A stretch of 64,000 nucleotides of DNA, from NCBI RefSeq assembly GCF_001767295.1, contig NZ_CP014944.1:1922001-1986000 (forward strand), in the 5' to 3' direction. The notes beneath the pieces were generated by a model. The model did no database searches. It was given only the letters and a program-made list of their open reading frames with translations, and was not told the DNA's origin. Origin of the DNA: Colwellia sp. PAMC 20917 (GTDB lineage: Bacteria > Pseudomonadota > Gammaproteobacteria > Enterobacterales > Alteromonadaceae). The translations under genes and the position numbers were made by a program. Positions 56,647 through 63,150 of this stretch are shown one piece after another (the stretch's first letter is position 1; each line of letters starts with the position of its first letter).

Positions 56647-57153
56647 TTAGTCTGAAGAACCGGAGTCATTCTTATCGTCTTTTTGATCCAAGTGTAGGGC
56701 AACCATGATAATAGTTGTAAATAATTCTGCGTCATTATTTGTTTCATGTACAAGAATATTATGAGTATCTCTTAAAGATAATATTTTGGATTTTGCTGAA
56801 GCAATACATTCATCTTTATATGAGATTTCAAACTTCAGATCCCAAACATTACCTTTAATTACTGCACCGTCATATAAACCACCCGCTACATTATATGCAC
56901 GAGTCCATGAAAACAACTTTCGTTTTATTATGAAATCTCCTATTGTAGACTCGACATTCCAAGTAGGCGACCACGACCATAACTTTCTTTTTACTGTTGC
57001 AAGATCTTTAACACTGTTTTTTAGTGTCCAAATTGGACAAAATAAAGCAAACTCTCCCTTTGCTTCATAACATCGTTCTCCGTTTTCATCATCAATGAAC
57101 ATTTGCCCTTTTAAGCTGAATATTTTATTACTGATCGATAATACCGTTGACAT
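56647..57153 (-). CDS. LURP-one/YxjI-like protein
   Basis: 168 residues. Tubby-C-like fold expected from the pattern VLSISNKIFSLKGQMFIDDE, WTLKNSVKDLATVKRKLWSW and IGDFIIKRKLFSW, with a short GAVIKGNVWDLKFEIS segment. Such LURP-one-related (YxjI) proteins are small membrane-associated or soluble proteins without known reaction. No attC is seen directly after it, so it may be the end of the cassette array or outside it. Confidence 0.6.
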   Translation of the reverse strand: MSTVLSISNKIFSLKGQMFIDDENGERCYEAKGEFALFCPIWTLKNSVKDLATVKRKLWSWSPTWNVESTIGDFIIKRKLFSWTRAYNVAGGLYDGAVIKGNVWDLKFEISYKDECIASAKSKILSLRDTHNILVHETNNDAELFTTIIMVALHLDQKDDKNDSGSSD

Positions 57154-57248
57154 TAATTACTCCTCTAATTGATATGCTCTTTCAAGCTAATGCCCTATTA
57201 ATGACTTGCAGTAAGTTATATTAAGTTATTACTATTAAGTACTTACAA

Positions 57249-57274
57249 TAAAAAAACCTAAGAGTCAGGTTTTA
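57249..57274. terminator. Possible terminator between the array and the LURP-like gene
   Basis: Stem AAAACCT and AGGTTTT with a 7-base loop and runs of A and T on the two sides; either strand could be terminated. Confidence 0.5.
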
Positions 57275-57407
57275 TTTGTAGCACATGTGTAGCGTATTGA
57301 TTTGCAAATTTATTGATTAAATAATATCACTAAAATGTCTCTAAATGCCACAAAGAAGACATTAGCACTAACAGGCTAAAATTGATTTTGGATTAGTTTT
57401 TGTATCG

Positions 57408-57500
57408 ATAACGCCTCATTAAGAGGCAAAAAATAGTTGGTTAAAATAAGCGACGAAGGAGCAAAAACCAACTGTTTTTTGTCCTTTTGAATGACTTATA
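57408..57500 (-). other. attC-like site a
   Basis: On the minus strand it starts ATAAGTCATTC, contains CAAAAAACAGTTGG and its partner AACCAACTATTTTTTG, and ends GCCTCTTAATGAGGCGTT. The long imperfect hairpin with variable centre is the attC form. The R''-like end reads TAAGT instead of TAACA, a degenerate variant. Confidence 0.8.
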
Positions 57501-57503
57501 TGC

Positions 57504-57902
57504 CTATTCGCGCCTTTTTAGATAAGCACCGATATAAGTGCCTTCGTGTGGGTCAAAGTAAATTTTCATTACGTTTAAATCATCACTGAATTTAACATAC
57601 GTAGTTGTTTTTTGTCCCCGATAAGTATCGAAAGTACCATTACAACTAGGCTTATTATTGTATTCTATTACTTCATAAGACCACTCATAAAACCCATCAT
57701 TACCGATTTTAGTTAAAGTATAGTTATCTATGGTCATTTCAGGTGAGCTTACAAATTTTATCGTGCCGTCAATTTTAAATTCGTATGATTCGTCGCAATA
57801 GTCAGAAACTAAATCCCAAACTCCGATTTCTATCGGTGAAACTGGATTTTTTATAGAAGCACATGAAGTAATCAATAAAATTAGCAGAAGTGAATATTTC
57901 AA
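57504..57902 (-). CDS. Cassette gene: small lipoprotein
   Basis: 132 residues from TTG 57902 with AAGGA 7 bases upstream; a longer frame to 58079 runs through attC b and is rejected. Lipobox LLITSC (Cys13 or close). The mature part is beta-rich (IGVWDLVSDYCDESYEFK) with two cysteine-containing loops, lipocalin-like in length. Not recognised. attC a follows 4 bases after the stop, the usual cassette form. Confidence 0.75.
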   Translation of the reverse strand: MKYSLLLILLITSCASIKNPVSPIEIGVWDLVSDYCDESYEFKIDGTIKFVSSPEMTIDNYTLTKIGNDGFYEWSYEVIEYNNKPSCNGTFDTYRGQKTTTYVKFSDDLNVMKIYFDPHEGTYIGAYLKRRE

Positions 57903-57919
57903 CGATGCATCCTTGGCAT

Positions 57920-58014
57920 ATAACGCCACATTAAGCGGCAAAAAATTGTTGGTTAAAATGTTGAACGGAGTGAAAACAACCAACTGTTTTTTGTCCGTTT
58001 GAATGCCTTGTTGA
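57920..58014 (-). other. attC-like site b
   Basis: On the minus strand GTTCAACAAGGCATTC (R'' matches RYYYAAC exactly as GTTCAAC) through GCCGCTTAATGTGGCGTT. Identical to attC d over about 92 bp. The IS91-like element begins at its outer edge. Confidence 0.88.
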
Positions 58015-58109
58015 ACGAAGCCGCTCTGCGGCAGAGTAGCTTTGTAACTACCTTCCATACTCAATAATAGCATTGTCACTTCGATGATGCGTTATTGGAG
58101 TATAACCCC

Positions 58110-58997
58110 ATGAATCAATTACAAGAGCAACACTATAATTTTCTTTATGAACAACATCTTATCAACTTAAGACTACAAGGTAAACGTCCTTCAACCATTG
58201 ATGCTTATGCCCGTGCAGTGCGTCGTATTACCGCCTTTTTTGATAAAACACCTGATACGTTAACCATGGCTGACTTAAAGCAATATTTCAACAGCCTCAT
58301 TCAAACCCATTCTTGGAGCACTATTAAACTTGACCGTAACGGTTTGCAATTTTTTTACCGCTATACGCTCAATAAACAATGGGAGTGGCTTTCTATCGTC
58401 AAACCGCCGCAAGTAAAGCGCATCCCTGATATTTTAACGGTCAAGCAAGTCAGTGATGTGATTAATCAAACCAAGCAACTTCGCTATCAAGTGTTTTTTA
58501 TGTCACTTTATTCTATGGGGTTACGCTTAAGTGAAGGGCTTAACTTAACCATACATGATATTGATAAATCGACAATGCTAGTGCATGTTCGTGAGGGCAA
58601 AGGAGGGAAAGACCGTATGGTGCCTATGCCTGAGCACACCCTATTAGCCTTGAGGAATTATTGGACAACACATCGCCACGCGCTCTTGATTTTCCCAGGC
58701 CTTCATGTAAATGCGAAAACACACATGGATAAAGGCGGTGTTCAAAAATCCTTAAAAAAAGTACTGCGTGATTGTCGTATTCAAAAGCTCATTAGCCCAC
58801 ATTCACTTCGTCATTGTTTTGCGACTCACCTACTTGAACAAGGGCTTGATTTGCGTTCTTTGCAGCAATTGCTTGGACACGCCAGTCTCAACACCACCGC
58901 ACGCTACACTCAACTCACCAAAGTTAAACAACGTGATATGTCACGCGCCGTAAATAAATTAACAGATAAGCTCAACATTACATGGTCTGTAAAATGA
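58110..58997 (+). CDS. IS91-associated tyrosine recombinase
   Basis: 295 residues from ATG 58110 with GGAG upstream; a TTG at 58095 is less likely. XerC-like: SAM-like N-terminal domain (STIDAYARAVRRITAFF), Arg in GLRLSEGL, Lys in GKGGKDR, HSLRHCFATH, LLGHASLNTTARYT with Tyr nucleophile. It is not IntI: the IntI-specific patch between motifs II and III is not apparent. Such genes precede the transposase in some IS91-family elements. Overlaps the transposase gene by ATGA. Confidence 0.88.
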   Translation: MNQLQEQHYNFLYEQHLINLRLQGKRPSTIDAYARAVRRITAFFDKTPDTLTMADLKQYFNSLIQTHSWSTIKLDRNGLQFFYRYTLNKQWEWLSIVKPPQVKRIPDILTVKQVSDVINQTKQLRYQVFFMSLYSMGLRLSEGLNLTIHDIDKSTMLVHVREGKGGKDRMVPMPEHTLLALRNYWTTHRHALLIFPGLHVNAKTHMDKGGVQKSLKKVLRDCRIQKLISPHSLRHCFATHLLEQGLDLRSLQQLLGHASLNTTARYTQLTKVKQRDMSRAVNKLTDKLNITWSVK

Positions 58998-60052
58998 GTA
59001 CCTTTATCGATTTACTTCGTCAACATCATCAAGCCCTTGAAACTCAGTATAGCGTTAAATTAACACCTGATATGCGTCACGCGATTTTTGCCATGCTTTC
59101 ATGTAAAACTGCCCAGCAAGGAAAATCCTTATGGGCTTGTTCATCTTGTGAGCATCATGATAGCCAAGCGCTTTCTTGTGGCAATAGACATTGCCCACAA
59201 TGTCAGCAAAGTACAACGTCAACGTGGCTTGAAAGACAAAAGCAAAAACGTTTACCTGTTGAGTATTTCATGACAACGTTTACGTTGCCCTATGAATTGA
59301 GAGCATTAGCTCGAAGACGACCTAAGGCCCTCTATCAAATCATGTTTAGTGTCAGTGCCTCGATTTTAAAAGACTTTGCACAGTACAATAACTTAGGAAA
59401 AATTGGCTTTACTTCCGTCCTTCATACACATAATCGAAAACGTGACCTGCATCCTCATATACATATTATAGTGCCCAATGGCGGTTATGATGCAAAACGT
59501 AAACAGTGGAAGAAAGGCAAGTCGGGTTATTTGTTTAATGCTAAGACTCTCGCTAAGGTATGGCGAGCTCGAATATTTGAGGCAATTAACCAACATCATG
59601 ATTTGTCACTGAAAAACATTAAAATCATGCCCAAGAAATGGGTCGTAGATTGTAGAAAGGTTGGCTATGGTCTGCCTGCTTTAAAGTATCTTTCAAGATA
59701 CCTTTATCGCGGTGTGTTAGCGGATAAAGATATTATTCATCATGATAAAGACAATGTGACGTTTCGCTATATAGATAGCACCACTAAAAAAACAGACACT
59801 CACACATTGCCCACATTGAAGTTCCTATTACTTATCTTACGCCATGTATTACCTAAGGGATTACAGCGCGTGAGAGATTATGGGTTGTTATCCTCTGGCG
59901 CACGAAAGCTACGGCTATTGATACAGCTGTTACTTACCGAATTCACTCATGTTTTACCGCCGAGCATTACGCCAATAAAGCCCAAAGCAACACGGGTTTG
60001 TCCGTGCTGTAAGCATCATATGTTATGTACGGGCGTCATTAGGGCTGGCTAA
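58994..60052 (+). CDS. IS91-family HUH transposase
   Basis: 352 residues from ATG 58994, which overlaps the recombinase stop. An N-terminal zinc ribbon (CSSC, then CGNRHCPQC), the HUH motif in DLHPHIHIIVP, and a YLSRYLYRG segment with two tyrosines as in Y2 rolling-circle transposases. The C-terminus has a second cysteine cluster (CPCC). Rolling-circle transposition is expected, with the termini on either side of the gene pair. Confidence 0.92.
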   Translation: MSTFIDLLRQHHQALETQYSVKLTPDMRHAIFAMLSCKTAQQGKSLWACSSCEHHDSQALSCGNRHCPQCQQSTTSTWLERQKQKRLPVEYFMTTFTLPYELRALARRRPKALYQIMFSVSASILKDFAQYNNLGKIGFTSVLHTHNRKRDLHPHIHIIVPNGGYDAKRKQWKKGKSGYLFNAKTLAKVWRARIFEAINQHHDLSLKNIKIMPKKWVVDCRKVGYGLPALKYLSRYLYRGVLADKDIIHHDKDNVTFRYIDSTTKKTDTHTLPTLKFLLLILRHVLPKGLQRVRDYGLLSSGARKLRLLIQLLLTEFTHVLPPSITPIKPKATRVCPCCKHHMLCTGVIRAG

Positions 60053-60250
60053 TAAAATAAGAAAATAAGGATAATGGTTTTCGATGTAGAACAAGAGGAA
60101 CGATTAAAATCTATGAATAAGTAGCCAAATTAACGAAAAAAAACACTCGTTTTTTATTCTTTGGTTCAGTGCGCCTGGTATTTACATACCAGGCTAACCC
60201 ACCTTGAAAATCAATCACGCTATTTACTATATAAAGCAGGCTCCGGGCTT
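60053..60250. other. 3' non-coding part of the IS91-like element
   Basis: No gene. Contains ACGAAAAAAAACACTCGTTTTTTA (a hairpin-like terminator near 60134-60155) and a perfect 9-bp hairpin at 60173-60194 that could be part of the replication-origin end. Confidence 0.5.
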
Positions 60251-60304
60251 GTCCAACACCCGAATAAGGTGTCGGCTGCGCGACACCTATTCTTATTTGT
60301 TAGC
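60251..60304 (-). other. attC-like site c (short form)
   Basis: On the minus strand GCTAACAAATAAGAATAGG, a CGACACC stem and GGGTGTTGGAC. R' reads GTTGGAC, an exact GTTRRRY. About 54 bp, shorter than its neighbours, and lies 16 bases after the cassette gene. Confidence 0.85.
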
Positions 60305-60320
60305 ATGAAATTAAACCGAA

Positions 60321-60845
60321 CTACTTGCCAGCTTTTTTGGCTAAATTTAGTAATTTTCTACTGTATATTTCAGTGGCATCATTATGTATTTTTACTGAGT
60401 CTTCATTCATCTTGGTTTGAAACTTTATATTAGCTTGAACATCCGCTTTAGCTATTTTTATACCTACAGGTGAGGAATAAAAAGCAATTGCTTGCAATAA
60501 TTGCTCTTTGGATAAAAGGCTTTCATATTCTTTAGAAATAATTCTAAGGTAAGTCTCTACATTTATAGAATGGCAACCAGAATCATAATACTCTTTATAA
60601 ATAGCGACTAATTCCGGCCATTCATTTGATGATTCATTAAATCCATAAAAATAATTTGGTTCATTAATAAGAAGACTTTCAGGAGTAATATATTCATTGC
60701 CTTTCAGACAAGTTTCGATAACATTTTCAAATTGTTCTTTATAATTTAGATGTTCCACTAATTTATCTGAATATTCATTACCTTGAACATTATTTACAAA
60801 GTGGCTTAACACGATTAATGCTACAAATTTTCGAATTGAGTACAT
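60321..60845 (-). CDS. Cassette gene: secreted DUF2059-like protein
   Basis: 174 residues from ATG 60845 with AAGGGA upstream; an earlier ATG (60860) lacks a ribosome site and touches attC d. A signal peptide ends near NNVQG. The C-terminal half (LSKEQLLQAIAFYSSPVGIK) resembles DUF2059, a helical periplasmic domain. attC c follows. Role unknown. Confidence 0.7.
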   Translation of the reverse strand: MYSIRKFVALIVLSHFVNNVQGNEYSDKLVEHLNYKEQFENVIETCLKGNEYITPESLLINEPNYFYGFNESSNEWPELVAIYKEYYDSGCHSINVETYLRIISKEYESLLSKEQLLQAIAFYSSPVGIKIAKADVQANIKFQTKMNEDSVKIHNDATEIYSRKLLNLAKKAGK

Positions 60846-60860
60846 GCCTATCCCTTTCAT

Positions 60861-60957
60861 GCTAACGCCACATTAAGCGGCAAAAAATTGTTGGTTAAAA
60901 TGTTGAACGGAGTGAAAACAACCAACTGTTTTTTGTCCGTTTGAATGCCTTGTTATA
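60861..60957 (-). other. attC-like site d
   Basis: On the minus strand TATAACAAGGCATTCAAACG to GCCGCTTAATGTGGCGTT. Stems CAAAAAACAGTTGGTT and AACCAACAATTTTTTG flank a variable centre. Identical to attC b. It follows the 78-codon cassette gene. Confidence 0.9.
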
Positions 60958-60962
60958 GGGTT

Positions 60963-61199
60963 TTACTCCCAACCCCAGTCAGAATATGTTTCCTTAAAAT
61001 TTTCAACATCCGTTTCATATTCACCCCATTTCATATACTCGTAGTATTTTGTCATGGCTTCAAAGTGGGATTTTGCTTCGCAAGTCCATACGATTTTTCC
61101 ATCAGGTTCTACGATGTTTTTTCTAACATCATCACCTTGCTTACCTGCTAAACAGAAAGTAGATAATCCATCACCATAATGCCAAAGCTCATGCTTCAT
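60963..61199 (-). CDS. Cassette gene: small hypothetical protein
   Basis: 78 residues starting MKHELWHYGDGLSTFCLAGK, ending YSDWGWE. Soluble, acidic, aromatic-rich; SHFEAMTKYYEYMKWGEY is a conserved-looking block that I recall from short hypothetical proteins of cassette arrays. No known function. Its stop is 5 bases from attC d. The IS110-family element begins 13 bases before its start codon. Confidence 0.75.
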   Translation of the reverse strand: MKHELWHYGDGLSTFCLAGKQGDDVRKNIVEPDGKIVWTCEAKSHFEAMTKYYEYMKWGEYETDVENFKETYSDWGWE

Positions 61200-61235
61200 T
61201 CTAGAACCCTATAGACACAATGACCCCCCACAAGG

Positions 61236-61314
61236 TGCTAGCCTCTAAATGTGGGTTAGTTTTACAAACCAGAGCCATAATATATGTGTCAACATTATCA
61301 AACAGAGGCTAGCA
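61236..61314 (+). promoter_or_regulatory. Inverted repeat that could hide the transposase ribosome site
   Basis: TGCTAGCCTCT (61236-61246) pairs with AGAGGCTAGCA (61304-61314); the right arm covers AGAGG and the first base of the ATG. Transcripts entering from outside would fold and hide the start, whereas an internal promoter between the arms would not. Mechanism inferred. Confidence 0.5.
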
Positions 61315-62468
61315 TGATAAAACATAACATACTTTTCATTGGCTTAGATACCCATAAAACATTTACTGAAGTCGCTTATATTGAAGACCAACGTGGCGCT
61401 AAATCAACTCATCTAGGTAAAATACTCAGTAATAAAGCCGCCTTTAAAAAACTCGCACGACAATTACAATCAAAATATCCAGATGCCACACTTCATTTTG
61501 TTTACGAAGCAGGTCCTTGTGGCTATTGGATTTACCGCTTTCTCACCAGCCTTAATCATTGTTGCTATGTCATCGCACCTTCTCTTATCCCTAAAAAACC
61601 AGGAGATAAAATCAAAACCGATAAACGTGATGCGCTCAAACTTGCAAAGCTGCTCAAGTCTGAAGACTTAACATCTATCTATGTCCCTGAGCCCGAAGAT
61701 GAAGCCGTACGGGACTTATCTCGGGCACGAGAAACAGGCATGAAAGACTTAAAGGATGCTAAATATCAACTTAAAGCATTGTTGTTACGTAACAACATTA
61801 ACAGCAAAATAAAAGATAACTGGTCATTACAACATTTGCGTTGGCTCGCTGAATTAGTATTACCTCATCCTTGTCAGCAAATTGTTTTGCAAGAAGCGGT
61901 TTTAACCATTACTGAACGACTAAAACGCTTAAAAAGGCTGGATAATGAATTAACACATCAAGTGAAAAACTGGCGGTTTTATCCTGTAGTTAAAGCGATA
62001 CAGGCGCTCCGTGGTGTGAGGTTATTAGTCGCCACAGGAGTGATTGCCGAACTAGGTGACTTATCACGGTTCGACCATCCCAGAAAATTAATGAGTTACC
62101 TTGGTCTTGTACCAAGTGAACATTCAAGTGGCGATAAACGCCATTTAGGTGCTATTACCAAATGCGGTAACAGCCGTGCAAGACGACTACTGGTCGAAGG
62201 TGCACATTCGTATAAACACAACGCCAATATTTCAAAAGAAATGCAATTAAGACAAGAAGGCTTAAGCAAAGAAATTATTGATATGGCTTGGCAAGCTCAA
62301 CTGAGGTTGTGCCGCCGCTATCAACGACTCATGCATAAAGGCAAACATCGTAATGTGGTCGTTACGGCCATCGCCAGAGAAATGATCGCTTATATTTGGG
62401 CTATTTCTCGCGAGGTAGTGCTACCAAAAATTGATGTGAAGCTAAGAATATCGAGAGTACCTGCATGA
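61314..62468 (+). CDS. IS110-family (DEDD) transposase
   Basis: 384 residues from ATG 61314, with AGAGG at 5 bases; a longer frame from 61284 is rejected. The N-terminal RuvC-like domain has GLDTHKT (Asp12), YEAGPCGYW and KTDKRDALKLAKLL; the C-terminal transposase-20 domain has KLMSYLGLVPSE and TKCGNSRARRLLVEGA with the conserved serine. IS110 enzymes move circular intermediates guided by an element-encoded RNA. No frameshift. Flanking copies identical where visible. Confidence 0.94.
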   Translation: MIKHNILFIGLDTHKTFTEVAYIEDQRGAKSTHLGKILSNKAAFKKLARQLQSKYPDATLHFVYEAGPCGYWIYRFLTSLNHCCYVIAPSLIPKKPGDKIKTDKRDALKLAKLLKSEDLTSIYVPEPEDEAVRDLSRARETGMKDLKDAKYQLKALLLRNNINSKIKDNWSLQHLRWLAELVLPHPCQQIVLQEAVLTITERLKRLKRLDNELTHQVKNWRFYPVVKAIQALRGVRLLVATGVIAELGDLSRFDHPRKLMSYLGLVPSEHSSGDKRHLGAITKCGNSRARRLLVEGAHSYKHNANISKEMQLRQEGLSKEIIDMAWQAQLRLCRRYQRLMHKGKHRNVVVTAIAREMIAYIWAISREVVLPKIDVKLRISRVPA

Positions 62469-62776
62469 ATAAAAGTTTTGAGTTAGCGCATGGGATCAAG
62501 CATCGGGTGTGGCACAATCACCGACGGCGTTAGGACGGCAATAGCCTAACGGCTATTGAACCGCGAACATAGACTGAAGACAGGTGCCACGACGAAATGA
62601 GTAAGGTAGGCGCTGCTAGCAAACAAGTTAGTAATCCACGAATATCAGCATGATAACCGACGAAATTACTTGCTTCATTCTATGCGTTAACTCACTTAAT
62701 ACTAAAAGTGAATACAATGGTTCTGAAATTAATGAACAAGGATCAGTGTATTTAACTTGACGTGGGGAGTCATACC
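62469..62776 (+). ncRNA. 3' non-coding end of the IS, candidate guide (seek/bridge) RNA region
   Basis: A 308-bp tail with higher GC than its surroundings and several hairpins. GGCGTTAGG (62526-62534) pairs with CCTAACGGC (62545-62553) across a short loop; GGCGTTA is the attC core next to which this IS sits. IS1111-type elements encode their guide RNA in this position. RNA ends are not known. Confidence 0.5.
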
Positions 62777-62870
62777 AACGCCCCACTAAGAGGCAAATGA
62801 TAGTTGGTTATAATAGAGAGCGAAGCGAACAAAACCAACTGTTATTTGTCCTGCTTGAGTGGCTTGTTAT
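62777..62870 (-). other. attC-like site e, split from its R' flank by the IS
   Basis: On the minus strand ACATAACAAGCCACTC, then CAGTTGGTT and AACCAACTATCATTTG, ending GCCTCTTAGTGGGGCGTT directly at the IS end. The stop codon of the upstream cassette gene lies within TAACAAG. Confidence 0.85.
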
Positions 62871-63121
62871 GTGTTTGTGCCACCAAAGTCGTTCATCATT
62901 TTATTTAATAATGGTAGTGATGGATTTACCTCAAAAGAATCAGGATCATTTTCAAACAACATTTCGATATAGTTATGTATAACCCTATATTCTCTAATAT
63001 TATTAATACGACCTCGCTTTAAAATATGACTAACTTGAAAGCGGAAAACTTTGCGATCTAAAACAATATACCCAAACTTAAATGATAGAAATAATAGAAC
63101 GATTATAAAAGCAACTAACAT
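62867..63121 (-). CDS. Cassette gene: small membrane protein
   Basis: About 84 residues from ATG 63121 (a TTG at 63136 is possible). An N-terminal transmembrane helix (MLVAFIIVLLFLSFKFGYIV) and a polar basic domain (FRFQVSHILKRGRINNIREY). Not recognised. The TAA stop overlaps the attC e R'' sequence. The second IS copy begins 30 bases upstream of its start. Confidence 0.65.
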   Translation of the reverse strand: MLVAFIIVLLFLSFKFGYIVLDRKVFRFQVSHILKRGRINNIREYRVIHNYIEMLFENDPDSFEVNPSLPLLNKMMNDFGGTNT

Positions 63122-63150
63122 TTCCAAAACTACCAACCTTTAAAACACAT

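Larger units (their letters stand above)
58015..60250 (+). mobile_element. IS91-like two-gene element
   Basis: Carries a tyrosine recombinase and an HUH transposase, lying between attC b and attC c against the cassette direction. Left side begins with a hairpin (CTCTGCGGCAGAG) after GTTGAAC; right side has GCCTGGTAT-TTAC-ATACCAGGC (60173-60194) and ends near GGGCTTG. IS91 elements insert next to GAAC or CAAG tetranucleotides and have no terminal inverted repeats. Exact ends are uncertain by tens of bases; leftover cassette sequence may be included. Confidence 0.65.
61213..62776 (+). mobile_element. IS110-family element of the IS1111-attC type, complete copy
   Basis: About 1564 bp. Subterminal inverted repeats ATGACCCCCCAC (from 61220) and GTGGGGAGTCAT (ending 62773) leave 7 bases outside on the left (AGACACA) and 3 on the right (ACC), the offset typical of IS1111-type ends. 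Removing it joins CCCTAT to AACGCCCCAC, restoring an attC junction, so it sits in the attC R' core. No target duplication. Transposase gene and a 308-bp 3' non-coding tail are inside. Confidence 0.8.
57408..62870 (-). mobile_element. Integron cassette array (at least four cassettes), interrupted by two IS elements
   Basis: On the minus strand small genes are each followed within a few bases by an attC-like site: 57504-57902 by 57408-57500, 60321-60845 by 60251-60304, 60963-61199 by 60861-60957, and 62867-63121 by 62777-62870. A further attC (57920-58014) has no gene before it, only the IS91-like element. All sites point the same way. No intI is in the window; with this orientation it should lie beyond 64000. 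Otherwise the array is an integrase-less cluster of attC sites (CALIN). Confidence 0.85.

Noticed and set aside
57903-58079. Upstream extension of the cassette lipoprotein ORF to 58079
   Set aside because: It reads through attC b; the TTG at 57902 with AAGGA fits the cassette start.
58110-58997. Integron integrase (intI) within the array
   Set aside because: The protein is XerC-like, overlaps an IS91 transposase gene and shows no clear IntI-specific insertion.
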